This document shows, one piece after another, positions 50,477 through 62,649 of a stretch of 64,000 bases of DNA; positions within the stretch are counted from its first letter, which is position 1; every line of letters starts with the position of its first letter. The notes under the pieces were generated by a model. That model was not told where the DNA came from. It searched no databases and saw only the letters and a list, made by a program, of their open reading frames with translations. Source of the DNA: Pieris napi (taxonomy: Eukaryota; Arthropoda; Insecta; Lepidoptera; Pieridae); the NCBI RefSeq assembly GCF_905475465.1, contig NC_062247.1, positions 8,556,001 to 8,620,000 on the forward strand. The letters are read 5' to 3'. A program made the position numbers and the translations under genes.

Positions 50477-51247
50477 ACGCAATTACTATAATAATCTTTC
50501 ATTCGTTCATAAACGATGCGAAATGCATGTTATGTTCTAGGATTAGTATATCTCTCAATAAATAAATAGTTAATTTCTTGCGAGTTTCACAATTGAGAGT
50601 ATTACGAAAGCGGGTGCTCTAAATGATCTCTAACAGAAAATTGATCGCAACCAACACTGCTTATTACAGATCGAAAAGCCAGGAGTCGATATTGCTCATT
50701 GATATGCTTGATGGAGCGATGACGATTTATTGTGCATTTATTCTATACTTAACGCGCGTGGCGGAAAGATAACATCAAAGGCGGTCATTATATTGATAAA
50801 TGACATTGTCTTGTCCTTTGAGGACAATATATGTTCCATCGAGACTTGTGCAATATTATTTCTCGCTTAGGTAACGTCTGTAACGGTAGACAGCTTTCAT
50901 AGAACCCAGAAGCGAGCCAGCTAAGCCAATATCAAAAAAGACAGATTGTAAGCATTTTGGACATTACGTGTAGAAACGCTTGAGTTCGGCATGTGTTGGC
51001 ATGTAATATGTAAGAAGCCGGGCTCGAATAAAGTAAACTGGTAATTGTGAACGTGGTCTTATAGTCATTAAGACGCATTGTCAGCTATTGTATCGATTTG
51101 AATTGAATGCATAGGCGCCGCAAAGTTATCAAACAGATCCATCGGCAGATAAGAATTCTAGTTATAGGGCAAATTATAACCGCTGTCATTACAAAGCCTT
51201 GGTGGTGACAGACGGTTAAAAGCTATATCTTATAAAGAGGTTTTATT

Positions 51248-51470
51248 TAAATTCAAACTCAAAATAACTTTATTCATAAAGGTAACCAAATACACTTATG
51301 AACGTCAAGAGAAAAGATGTTGAAAGATTCTAAATTTACATTTACTACCAGTTCGCAAGTCAAGGGCGAAGAGCGGGTAAGAAGAACTGGCAAGAAACTC
51401 TCCGCCACTCTTTTTGCCAAGTTTTGAGTCACACAAATTGTTTATAAGGCTGAGTAGCCATAAATATTTG
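51248..51470 (+). repeat. Dispersed repeat C, copy 4
   Basis: aaactcaaaataactttattc, cacttatgaacgtcaa, ccagttcgcaagtcaagggc and actctccgccactcttttt, as at 9.3 kb. Confidence 0.75.
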
Positions 51471-51537
51471 AATTGGAACAAATCAATCCCAAGTACTCTT
51501 AGATGAGTTTAATGTCTCAACAATTGTGAAGCATAGA

Positions 51538-51750
51538 AGCAGTATTGGCCTAGTGGCTTCAGCGGGCGACTGTCATCCCAGAAGTCGAAGGTTCGATCCC
51601 CGGCTTTGCAAACTGTGTTCAAACGGGAAGGGAAACATCGTGAGGAAAACAGCTTGACCCAAAAGTCGACGGCGTGTGTCAAGCACAGAAGGCTGATCAC
51701 CTATTTGCCTATTAGATTGACAAATAAACAGATAGAGAAATCTGAACATG
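51538..51750 (+). mobile_element. tRNA-derived SINE, family A, copy 4
   Basis: Head agcagtattggcctagtggc, B-box ggttcgatccccggctttgc, a body with an internal deletion, then ggctgatcacctatttgcct and gaaatctga. It carries the A-box region, unlike the 15.65 kb copy. Confidence 0.8.
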
Positions 51751-52444
51751 CGATTGAACATAAACGACCTGTAAGTATGACTGAAAGTGCTAAAGGCTAA
51801 AAAAATTCCTTATTGTCCATTAAATATACAGTTAAATATAAAGTAAAAAACTAAAAGATACACATGTACTATCAAATTATTTCAACCATGATGAATAAAG
51901 TGCATTGATAACCTTTCATTGTCAACTAATTAAATTCTGTTTTTTCTTTTTACCTGTTTACCTTCTTGTATTATGAAAAAAAAAACTATATGTGGAGATT
52001 TGTAATTGGCCTACAATGTTATATATATATAAAACTATTTATGTATTGTGCTGTGAATCTTCTGAATAATTAAATAAATATTATATAATTCACACCCTAC
52101 AGATGTAATGTAAAATTACTAAAAACTGTATTTGTTTGTAGATAGAGGCATTATTACCTAAATATTGAACCAAAGCTTCCTCTATGACTCAGTTTGGTTA
52201 ATGCTTGTTAAATTCAATGTTTTTTAATATCCAAGGCACGGACTCATCAATAGTTTTTTAGTTTTTAAGTCCCAGAAACTTACGAAAGAGACGTAATGTC
52301 CATAAAAGGACTTAAACTAATAAATATGACTTCACGTCGCAAAAATGTCATTTACTCATCATTTCATGCATGCTTTAGATCGTTTTTGGTTAAAAATGTT
52401 AGTCATAAAATTTCAAGTACATTTAGAATATAGTCTCAGACCTC

Positions 52445-52697
52445 ATCTAATATATAAAATTCTCGTGTCGCGGTGTTTGTGGTTAAACTCCGTCTGAGAA
52501 TCGGACAACATCTATTTTTCATCCCCCTAAATGTTAAGGGTAGTCCGTCCACCCCTAAATATATTTTTTTTCTGTTTTTTTACGATACAACATTAAAAAA
52601 TACATACAACCCCTAACTTTCACCCCTCTATGATCAACCCCTATTTTTTTATTATAAATGATATAAATGGCAAAACGAGGTTTACCGGGTCAGCTAT
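52445..52697 (+). mobile_element. Lep1-type Helitron-like element, internally deleted
   Basis: tctaatatataaaattctcg then tgtcgcggtgtttgtggtta, gggtagtccgtccaccccta, and the 3' end caaaacgaggtttaccgggt then cagcta. It lacks the ctccgaaacggc section. Confidence 0.78.
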
Positions 52698-53564
52698 TAA
52701 TAATATAATATCTTCATAAATCTTTTATAATCGAATATTCCAACTATTTATTTTTGATATTTACTCTATATATCAAATACATAGCTTGTTCAATCAAGGA
52801 AGTTGGCACTTATATATTGACAAATGAAATCAAAATGTATCTATTCATTTAGATAAACTTATGACGTTAATATTTAATATAGCGGGTGAGAATACAAGAA
52901 ACTCTCCACATCTCTTTGAAAGCACCAAGTTTTTGATTTACAAGGAAATTGTGTAGTGTGTACTATTCTAAATTGTCTCTTATGTGTATATGAATCTAAA
53001 AAAACAGTGTTTTAGGCCGAACAAGCCTTCTCCTAAGGTGTTCAAGGTCTAATAATCTCAGGCAACGCCGACTAGGAAATTTCTGTACCCGATTGCTATC
53101 TTTGACCAATCTTCTTTCTACCGCAGTAGTATTGTCATAGATGACAGTTAGTTCACGGCACACGCCATATGAGAGGGTTGATCATGTGATCTTATAAGTC
53201 ACCAGAGATAAATAATTACAAATTTATAACGTAATTGATACCCAGGCATCATTGGGGTTATAATGTAAAACGAGAGGCAGTGGATGCTATCAGGACAATT
53301 GTTATTGGTCAAACAAAGACGGATCGAGTCAGTAATTGGATTCCTTAGTATGATGTTAGCCAATCACAAACAATTGAATAGCTATTTGTCTATTGTTTTA
53401 CGTTCGGAGTTGTCTCATAGACTGAGTTGCAAGAACTGCATTTTGCAGTAAGAAAAAAAACCAGTGGAGAACAACCTTTCGAAATCAGGGCCTCGGAATT
53501 CTGTATCTGTTTAGTAGGATAGGGTAGTTAGTAGCCTTCTGAAGCTGACAGACGCCTTCGAATT

Positions 53565-53722
53565 TTTTAGGGTCGCATGTCGGTTTCCTCATGAAATTTC
53601 TCTTCACCGTACAAGCGAGTGTTAAATGCGCACATATACAGTTCATTGGTAGAGTCTGGGTGTGAATCTGCGACCTCAGATTTCAGATTTGCACGCTGAA
53701 TTCACTAGGCCCAAACTTTTCA
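53565..53722 (-). mobile_element. tRNA-derived SINE, family A-like, degraded
   Basis: The minus strand has cctagtgaattcagcgtgca…, tgcgcatttaacactcgctt and gtacggtgaagagaaatttc. It is divergent, with an unclear B-box. Confidence 0.5.
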
Positions 53723-54156
53723 GCAGGTAGACTGCCCATTTACTTGTCTTCTTTACTCAGTTATTTGGTTGTTATTTGTGAAGTAAATAAAGTGTTAGTA
53801 ATAATTAATTTCACCCCCTGGTCACTCTACGGAACTACTTCTCTATATCAACATAAGAACAAGTAGGCTGTTTATAAATATCCTTAACGAATGGTAGGAT
53901 GTTATTATTGGACACCGCACCATACATAGTAATATGATTTTGTTTGAATGATGCGTCATTTGGGAAGTATAACTTACGAATGACGCCCACATTGCCTTTA
54001 CAAATTCAAAGAACTAAATACTTAATTGTTATATGTCATTCTTTTCAAATATATTTTAAACTATAAGATAAGGTTATCTAACGATTTATTACTTACATAT
54101 AATTATTCTATTTATGTACAATTATTGTTAGCGTTGGGTAGTAAGAACAAGTAGTG

Positions 54157-54262
54157 AGAACAAATTTAAATTAAATTAAAACTTGCCCTCGAACCGGGAG
54201 TCGAACCCGATACCCCTCACCTAGCTGCCACCTTATAAGACCGCTAAGCTATGAGGCCCCTA
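54157..54262 (-). mobile_element. tRNA-derived SINE, family B, head only
   Basis: The minus strand reads ggggcctcatagcttagcgg…, gggttcgactcccggttcga and then the first body segment, stopping at gttctc. It is 3' truncated. Confidence 0.75.
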
Positions 54263-54282
54263 ATTTTAATATTAAATACTAA

Positions 54283-54506
54283 ACTAGTGGACCCCACAGA
54301 CGTTGTCCTGCATGATATTTCAAGCTATTAGGATATTAAAGTATGAAAGTACCGACTGCAGCGCCACCTGCCGGGCTGATTTGTGAATCTAAACCATTCC
54401 CAGATCCCCTTGTACACACACAAAAAATTTCATCAAAATCGGTCCAGTCGTTTGAGAGAAGTTCAGTGACATACACACTCACAGAAGAATTATATATATA
54501 AAGATG
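54283..54506 (-). mobile_element. Helitron-like element, 'actagtggacc' subfamily, copy 2
   Basis: It matches 40337-40560 from actagtggaccccacagacg to tatatatataaagatg with few differences. It lies 20 bp from the SINE head at 54157-54262. Confidence 0.74.
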
Positions 54507-55370
54507 AGCATTCTGTGTCTGATACATGTCATCGATATTTGGGTTTGGAACATTCTGGTTTCTTCGCGACGTTTGCCTTCATCGTAGGAGGTTCAAGTAA
54601 TTGCGCACATAATAAGAAAATGCCTTTAATCCGTTCCACTAGGCCAGAACTGCTCATTTATGCTACGTTTAGAATCTAAGGACGTACCAATTTTGAACAC
54701 AAGCAAGTGCGATTTATAGATCCAGCAATACTTAAGGAGTCATAAAAGTGTCCATAAATTTGAAAATTTATAGCTTTCGTGTTTATGAAAAAATGATTTA
54801 TTTGAAAGAGTTGTTTAAAAACTGATGGGTTTACCTGCAACATGTGAGATGTATGATCTAAACACGCATTTTATAAAAATAAATTTAGTTTCGCTATAAT
54901 CGACATTACATAGGCGCCCACGAGAATACGTAATGGATTTGCAATAGTTATTTTCAAACGTATATAATCTTTACACTAGTACCTAAATTACTTGTTTTAT
55001 TTATTTTTCCATAATTTTTTACGCATTATTTCACTAGGGAAGACTGTTCACCGTGGTTCTCCTAATTGTTGTAGTTCTTCGAATCTTTTGTATTGTGTAA
55101 CAAAGTTTTGCGATAATGAAGTCGTAGAAGGGTTCTGTAGTATAGGTTTACCCAGAACAATAGGTTATAGAGTAGTTCCTAGGATATGGTCAAGCCTGCT
55201 ACTACTAACTACCAACAACAAATTCACCAATTTCAATATAACATTTTCGTACAACGTAATTCCAAGTTTACGAAACCTGCGTTACGGATTTTCAGAGAAA
55301 TATTGGGTATTTCATTACCGAATTGGATTTATAGAGTAACACATCAGATGCGTCTATTTCAGCCCTGCGA

Positions 55371-55596
55371 TTCTGTAACTCACTTTACGAACTCACACAG
55401 CGGTTTTCGCATCGGTGGTCGCTCTCAAATCAGTCGTGAAGCAGTCATTTTATGATTTGGCATTCTGATAAACACTAAACTACAAGCTCCCACCTTTTCA
55501 GAATGGCAAATCATAAAATGACTGATTTGAGAGCGACCGCCGATGCGAAAACCGCTGTGTGAGTTCGAAAAGTGAGTTACAGAATCGCAGGGCAGG
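55371..55596 (+). repeat. Fold-back element family G, copy 4 (both arms)
   Basis: agccctgcgattctgtaact… and …agttacagaatcgcagggca are the two ends. The arms run about 100 bp with the gcggttttcgcatcgg segment, around a centre ctacaagctcccacc. There is no ORF of its own. Confidence 0.88.
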
Positions 55597-56171
55597 TACA
55601 AAATATTTTAAAAGAATTCAAAATATTTTGTTCCTATAAATTTGCAAGGTTTTGAAATTTATACGTTTCCAATACTTCACTAGTTTGATCGTCAAGTGAG
55701 TTATATTTAGAATGATATTGCATATTGAATTTGTGCCAATTTCTAAACTATGACAAATGCATACATTTTCGAGAAACCATTATTTGACTTTACATCCGTT
55801 TCGATTTTATTGAGTGCAAAAGTTTTCAAACATTAACGCCTGCGTAATTAAGATCGAGGAGTAGGAAGTACGAATAATACTTAAACAATAATACGTAATA
55901 GAATAGTAAATGAGATACGTAATGTGGTATAAAAGAGAACGTAAAGAGGGAATGCTTAGGTGGTTTTTCTATGAATAAATAAGTTGAGTCGGGTACATAC
56001 CTGGACCAAATCCAGGACATACTAGACAAGGGAAAGGTCCATGAAAAATGTCATGAAAGTGGATGAAGCCAGGGCCGTAGCAAGTGTAGATGGTAGCCTC
56101 TATCTAACCCTTCGAGGAACAGGCGTAAGTGTATAAAAAAATAAAATAGTTACACTAAACTTTTATATAGA

Positions 56172-56540
56172 AACTAGCTGACCGGGCAAACCTCGTTTTG
56201 CCATGTATAGATAATATTATTTCTAGGAAACCTATTTTTAGTTGAATTTAATTATTTATCTACTTTAATAAAAAATAGGGGTTGATCGTAGAGGGGTGAA
56301 AATTAAGGGTTGTATGTATTTTTGTATGCTATATCGTAAAAAAAAAAACAAAACAAAATTATGAAAAATTATAAAAAAATTGGGGTGGGACCCCTTATCA
56401 CTTAGGGGTTTGAAAAATAGATAGTAGCCAATTCTCATACTTACTGAATATGCACACAAAATTTCATGAGAATCTGTCAAGCCGTTTCGGAGGAGTTTAA
56501 CTACAAACACCGCGACACGAGAATTTTATATATTAGATTT
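56172..56540 (-). mobile_element. Lep1-type Helitron-like element, near full length
   Basis: actagctgaccgggcaaacc, then the gttgatcgtagaggggtgaa segment, cttaggggtttgaaaaatag, gtcaagccgtttcggaggag and cgcgacacgagaattttata. It is the most complete member in the window and serves as reference for the 2.5 kb variant. Confidence 0.8.
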
Positions 56541-57103
56541 AAATCCTTCGGATACAATTTGTGTAGTACACCAAATGTATGAAAAATAGATAGTGGAGCT
56601 GTCAGAAACTGATAAACTTGATGAAACTATATGATTCGTGCTAAACTACTGCACTGTGATACTAATGGTATTAGACTGTGATAAAACAAAAGACGAAATA
56701 ATGATTTGTTTGATTGTTATGGGTCAATCTCTTCAATTGCAGACACTTAAGCGATCCGTCTTTGGTTTGGACCCGACACAGACATTTTAACGGTCAAAAT
56801 GAAAAACAATAAATCTGGCGTAGACAGAAGACACGTGCGTACAATGCCATAGTATATGTTACCATTATCTTATGCAAGAAAATCTTAAACAAATACTTGA
56901 ATGTATTATATTACAGTAAGTGTTACGCCCAAACATATCCAAATCAGAAAATTAAATCTTTTTGTAAAGATTCCAGACATCTGAATCTTTGATCTCAAAA
57001 TTGAATCACTTTAAGAGATCATGACATCCAAATATTATTAGTGAATTTGTTTGACAAGAGTAGTCATGCTACGCCTAAACATCTGAATCATTTATGATGA
57101 ATC

Positions 57104-57521
57104 TATATATTATATTAAAATGAATCCCTATTTCCCTTGGTCACGGCATCACGCGTGAACGGCTGGACCGATTTCGCAAATTTTTTGATGTGTTTGTTTT
57201 TGTCAGGAGAAGGTTCTTATGAAAGAAAATTGCGCGGAAAATTAGAAAATTTAAGATAACTTAACCACCGTAATCCTGACTTTTGTTACATTGATAAAAT
57301 ACGTATAAAATAACTTATCACATGGCCCATTCCCGTGTCGGAGTACCAACAAAACTAAAAATACGTAAAAATAAACGCACCAGAAAAAAAAACAAAGATT
57401 GTTGTATATCATTAAGCATTAGAATAATAAACACTTTGTTTCTGAAATATTTTTTAGTTAATTATACCAATTCAAAATCAATATTCATTGTTCACAGAAC
57501 AACGTCTGTCGGGTCCTCTAG
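57104..57521 (+). mobile_element. Helitron-like element, other subfamily, full length
   Basis: Starts tctatatattatattaaaat, then acggctggaccgatttcgca. Ends aacgtctgtcgggtcctcta followed by g, giving the ctag 3' terminus expected for Helitron-like elements. The 98-codon open frame inside is not coding. Confidence 0.65.
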
Positions 57522-57791
57522 TTTTCGTATAGATAACGAATATAGGAACTGGATACGGTTTCATAACCGTTATTATTTTAAGTTTATTGGTTTTAAATAC
57601 CCTGTAGGGATAAGGTAATTAAGATAGCAATTTTTGGTAAGGACTGCTGTTTGGCTGTCCGTCTTCGAAGGGTATCTTTAAAAACACAAGAGGCAGTGTT
57701 AGTCTAGTTTAAACTCAGAGTCTGCATTAATAGAATTTTCTATGTTCCATTAACAATTGCTCTTATTAATAAAATATATTTTTAACTCCGA

Positions 57792-58002
57792 GGCCAGCCT
57801 TGCGATTCTGTAACTCACTTTTCAAACTCACACAGCGGTTTTCACAGCGGCGGTCGTGCTCAAATCAGTCGTGAAACAGCCATTTTATTATTTGGCATTC
57901 TGATAGACAATATACTACAAGCTCCCTCCTTATCAGAATGCCAAATCAGCCGCTGTGAAAACCGCTGTGTGAGAAGTGAGTTACAGAATTGCAAGGCTGG
58001 CC
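57792..58002. repeat. Fold-back element family G, copy 5 (both arms)
   Basis: Perfect terminal ggccagccttgc / gcaaggctggcc. The left arm is complete; the right arm has lost an internal part (aatcagccgctgtgaaaacc joins directly). The centre is ctacaagctccctcc. Confidence 0.88.
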
Positions 58003-58844
58003 CCAAATGTAGCGCTTATAAGTAGATTTAAAGTATACTGCTTATAAAGTATACTTATATAAAGTATACGGCTTATATAAAAACAATGTGAATATAATAC
58101 ATTATGCGCATAAACAAAAAACATGAATCGTTTTGATTAATGGTCGATCCTATGATAATGCTAATGGTATAATCACAGTACCGGCATTATTAACAGTTCT
58201 ACATTTATTACTCATATTTCTATATTGCCTTTGATGGTTTTCCAGTTCATTTAATAATTATAATGTCAAGCGCGTTTTAATGATAGACTATTTATTTTAA
58301 TTTCAGCAGTAATTGCCGCTCCATATGTTTATGTCTTAGACAGATTTGAGTATTCTGCTAAAGGATTTTTTTGCTTTTGGCCACTATCCCACATGATGTT
58401 AAGTGAGATATGGCCTATTGGAGAACATGCTTGTCTAGATGCCTGTTTAACCACCGCTTAAATTAACCCATATTATACTGTCTAGGGAAGATGGAAGGGG
58501 GATCCACTCCTTTGCTGTTTTTAAAAGAAATGACGAACCAAATCGTGCAGTGCAGGACCTGGGGTAGTTGACAATGAAGGGGCGAAACTCCAGCATGCTT
58601 CTAGATGAGCGATGTTAGGGACAAGAAAATTTAATAAAACCAGCAATGCGGTGGAAACTATTACTATTATCTTAAATTAAACAAATTTTTTAAGGCATAT
58701 ATAGTTTGTGGTAATTCATGCGTTATAGGTTTATAAATTGATATTTTCTTATTATAAATAGTTCAATTAGTCCTTTGCATTTCTAATATCCATCATTTGT
58801 AGTGCTTTCATAGTAAAAAAGTCTTTATTATTAAAATAAAGTTT

Positions 58845-59130
58845 GAAGTGTTGGCCTAGTGGCTTCAGCGTGCGGTATTCTCATCCCTGAGGTCGTAGGT
58901 TCCATGCCCGATTGCATCACTGCATTTGTATAGGTTCGGTGCTTCATTGGACTTTCTATGTGCGCATTTAACATTCGCTCGAACGATAAACATCTCGAGG
59001 AAACCGGCTTACCTTAGAGCCAGTCGACGGCGTGTGTCAGGCACAGGAGGCTGATCAACTTGCCTATTGAATGATCATGAAGCTTATACAGAAATCTGAG
59101 GCTCAGACCTAAAAATTATATAGCGCCACT
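58845..59130 (+). mobile_element. tRNA-derived SINE, family A, copy 5 (longest)
   Basis: gaagtgttggcctagtggct, a mutated B-box (ggttccatgcccg), a short internal insertion, then gtcgacggcgtgtgtcaggc, acaggaggctgatcaact and gaaatctgaggctcagacct. It ends about 580 bp before the synapsin exon at 59714. Confidence 0.8.
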
Positions 59131-59713
59131 GATTAAAATATAAATAAGTTATTATAAAAATTCTCAATGTATTTACTATTTATATTAATTTCGGAAAATT
59201 TTCATAGAACATATTTATCTAAGTATTATACGAGTTCATCTCATTTTCTATTAATATCTTCGGAACCTTGCCTAAAGGGTCTCCTTTTGATAATATATTT
59301 TAGTTATAATATGTAAGGTTAGTTATTTATTTAAAATTTTCAGAATGATAACATGTTCAGAATAAATATTACTAAATATTAATTGTTATGTCTTTAATAT
59401 GCCCCTTATTATGATTCATACATTTAACTTTGGCTCCTAGTAATGCATATTTTTCATGTATAAAGATCAACATAAACAGTAGCAAAAGAAAAACAATAAC
59501 TGTCTCTTTTATACTCATAGGTTTGACCGAGCGCGAGAGAGACGGACAGTCCTTTCGTGATGTATTTGTGATTGAATTTCAGTTTGACATCACGTCTCGC
59601 GCTTATTCACAGACACTACACAAGCACAAAGTGTAAATGTGTTGAAGCCGCCAGCTTTAGATAACATACCTATAAGTATTGTTGATGTTTGAATTTTGTT
59701 GTCATTGCTACAG

Positions 59714-59806
59714 GTAACGGCACCAAAATTCCCAGTTGTGATCAAAATCGGGCATGCGCACAGCGGCGTCGCCAAAGTGAAAGTGGACTCTTTGGCCGAC
59801 TTCCAG
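59714..59806 (+). CDS. Syn: Synapsin, internal exon (ATP-grasp C domain, GHAHSG motif)
   Basis: Synapsin is a neuronal phosphoprotein that coats synaptic vesicles, tethers the reserve pool and binds ATP through an ATP-grasp fold. This 93-base exon is in phase 0 at both ends. It has acceptor ttgctacag ending at 59713 and donor gtaagc from 59807. It encodes 31 residues: VTAPKFPVVIKIGHAHSG, then VAKVKVDSLADFQ. KFPVV.K.GHAHSG followed by KVKVD...DFQ is the hallmark of the synapsin C domain, in the ATP-binding region. The usual vertebrate MGK after HSG is VAK here. Exon and phase join cleanly to 63038-63150, whose first residues DIAGVVA continue the family sequence. The preceding exon was not found in the window. 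Confidence 0.96.
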
Positions 59807-59907
59807 GTAAGCCCTATATGTATAACAGAAACAATAAAGAAAGCTTCCGCAGCTTTTAATTGGTAAAAGCAACACTTATGTTACATTTACATAATACTAG
59901 TTCTGTA

Positions 59908-60345
59908 ATCTATATATATAAAAATGAAACCCGTTTTCCGTTGTCACGACATAACATGAAAACTGCTTGACCGATTTGTCTGATTCTTTTTTTATAATAT
60001 TCCTTGAAGTACGAGGATGGTTCTTACGGAGAGAAAAATTAAAAAAAAAATGAGTGAAAAAGTCTAAAAACAACACTTTTCTATATTCCCATACAAAATA
60101 TTCGTAATAATATTTAAAGGCAATTTGAACTTTAATACCATATCATAAAGTTCAAGTGTTAGTGGAGGGGTTCCGGGAAGGTAAATTTTTATTTTTTGAC
60201 ATAATGTATTTGTTGTATTATCAACTTTCTTTTTTTTATCTTACTAGCTAGACCGGTGTCCCGAATAGCAGAATAAGTATTAAAAAAAAATAAAGAATCG
60301 ACTTTAAGGCGGTACGATGTTCGCCATGCCAGCTAGTACTAAAAT
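59908..60345 (+). mobile_element. Helitron-like sequence in synapsin intron
   Basis: Opens ctatatatataaaaatgaaa with cccgttttccgttgtcacga and actgcttgaccgatttgtct. Contains ttactagctagaccggtgtc and ends near gccatgccagctagtac. Two nested or tandem Helitron-like pieces are likely. Confidence 0.45.
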
Positions 60346-60920
60346 AAAAATGTATAAACACAAAAATATTTTCAAAAGAAATTCATTAAAGGACTGGCTT
60401 ATGAACTTATGCTGTGTGTGGAGATGCTTCTGAAACCTAATATCTAGTTACACATTTCACTCACTCACTGGGGTATGCTGAAACATACACACAAAAAATC
60501 AAATCGATCAAAATTTTATCGAAGTCGGTTTAAAATGTTATTAAAGATTGTGTATCAGGCTCAGAAGACCTATGTATAAAGATAAATTATCTGCAAAACA
60601 GAAGCAGACACACATAAGATACAAAAATATTCGTTAAATCACTCTCACAAGGTTTTCACCTCAATTAATAAATCCTGGAAAAATGTTTACGCTGTGAGAC
60701 CAAAATTCATTTAAACAAGCTATACAAACTTTTTTATAACCACATTCGCTTTTTATAGACTTTCACACTCTCCCTTATAATCCCAGCTTAACTTTTATTC
60801 CCTTCAAACGCCACAAAATAATACTTTTGAGATATACTTTGTGCTTTATTTGAGCACTGTATAGAATTAATTAAATTATAAACAGTTTATACGATTTATT
60901 TATATTATTTTATTAATTAT

Positions 60921-60967
60921 ATTATTAAGTCGCTTTAATAGACTTTCTATTAAAGCGACTTAATAAT
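60921..60967. repeat. Perfect 21-bp hairpin
   Basis: attattaagtcgctttaata then g, a five-base spacer (acttt), and the exact complement. It lies in the synapsin intron. It could be a tiny MITE or a stem in the pre-mRNA. Confidence 0.93.
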
Positions 60968-61222
60968 TACCATAATTATAGCCTAACTATGGTTAGCTTT
61001 GTACAATTTAAAATTTTATAGTTATTCACAATAGTTTATGTGAGCTAATAAAATAGTGATTTTATGGTAACGTTATGAAAATCGGCTACGTGTGTTACCT
61101 AAGGGTAAAGTTCGCGAATCTCAACGAGTTTGAAGCACGGTTTTGCTTATTAGGACTTGTTCGATCATAGCAGCATCAGGGTAAAGTTCAGAAACGAGAG
61201 TTCTAACGCGTTTCAAGCGTTT

Positions 61223-61650
61223 TAAGACTGACTAACAACTAAGTGCTAAGACTGTCTCAGAGCTAAGACTGTCAGAGAGCTAAGACTCACTAAGACCTAT
61301 GACTGACTAAGAGCTAAGGCTGACTAAGAGCTAAGACTGACTAAGAGCTAATACTGATTAAGAGCTAAGACTGACTAAGAGCTAAGGCTGACTAAGAGCT
61401 AAGACTGACTAAGAGCTAATACTGATTAAGAGCTAAGACTGACTAAGAGCTAATACTGATTAAAAGCTAAGACTGACTAAGAGAAAAGACTGTCTAAGAT
61501 CTAAGTCTGACTAAGAGCTAAGGCTGACTAAGATCTTAGTCTGACTAAGAGCTAAGACTGACTACGAGCTAAGACTAACCAAGAGCTAAGACTGACTAAG
61601 AGCTAAGACTGACAAAGATCTTAGTCTGACTAAGAGCTAAGACTGACTCC
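61223..61650. repeat. 17-bp minisatellite, ~25 units, with 68-bp higher-order period
   Basis: The unit is gactgactaagagctaa. Variants aaggctgac, aagactgac, aatactgat and aagactgac recur in that order, so a four-unit 68-bp block repeats at least twice (the aaggc start at 61320 recurs at 61388). Edge units are degenerate. Some units are inverted, giving a gactaagatcttagtc palindrome at 61526-61541. Confidence 0.93.
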
Positions 61651-62649
61651 CGTAGGAAAAAATGCATCCTATATGCATCCAGTACGAATCAATACTAGGC
61701 CTAACAAAAACGTATTGGATTTGACATACGAAATTCATCCTTAGCACTAGGTCTGGACTTTGAAACCTGGTAGCGGGAACTATCAAAATATGCCAAAATC
61801 CATCATTACAATAAACTATTAAAAATAACTTATATTTTATAGCTAAGTCATAAACACTGTAATTACTAAATTGTCGATTGATATCGGAGTAGAACACGAT
61901 ATTTTAACTACACACAAGGTATGTTACAGTTATAAGCACTTAGCAATCAAAAATCACGAAGCCAAGCATCACGAAGGTTTAATGGTTATACTCCATAAAT
62001 ATGAATTGCAAAATATGTTGCTTAGGGCAAATCTCGAACATGGATTAACCAATGCGAATAATATTTTTTTTATTATTCCTTGAAAAAGTTAAGAAAATAG
62101 TTTTATTTAGTACTTCGGTTTTTATTCCGGTAAAGAGAACACTCTGTATGGGGTAGCTTAGCAAAATGTTCCATATATTGATATGTAACATATTAAGGGG
62201 AAACATAGTGCGCGGGGGCTAGCAATAATATATTAAAACCATTATTTCGTATATCTTACTAACAAAATTTTAAACTACAGTAAAATTATATATATATATT
62301 AAATAAATAATTTAATTCTGTGAACACTATATAATTTATTAGGATTTTATGTCTTTGATAACAAGCCATTGAACAACGAACGTACCTACCGTACCATTAA
62401 AATAATCCTACAATAAACTACAACAAATTCAAATATGTAGATTGGAGATTTCACAAAGAAAAATAATATCAATAGCACAAAGAAGTACTCTACTCTTACA
62501 AGGATTTTTACAAGAGTATCATCATATTAAAAAAAAAACCCGTTACTAAAGCTAAAGACAATCAAATAAAAAACTAATACACACAACATTTTTACTTTAA
62601 CAAGAAAAAAAAACTATTGGTTGTTTGTAAAGTAGGTTTACGATCGAGA

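Larger units (their letters stand above)
1..59713 (+). other. Syn: Presumed giant synapsin intron hosting TIMP
   Basis: No plus-strand exon is recognisable before the synapsin exon at 59714. I looked for the codons expected just upstream in the C domain (the NSLHS..NF.DKPW stretch and the FYPNH stretch) and saw none. With TIMP antisense at the left edge, the simplest reading is a single intron of at least 59.7 kb whose donor lies outside the window. The open frames over 60 codons inside it show no recognisable family. Many overlap transposon copies and look fortuitous. Confidence 0.7.

Noticed and set aside
54992..55455. Overlapping 115- and 89-codon open frames
   Set aside because: The two frames overlap in different phases, the second runs into a fold-back element, and neither shows a recognisable domain.
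61223..61650. CRISPR-like appearance of regularly repeated units
   Set aside because: Units are contiguous 17-mers without unique spacers in a eukaryotic intron; it is a minisatellite.
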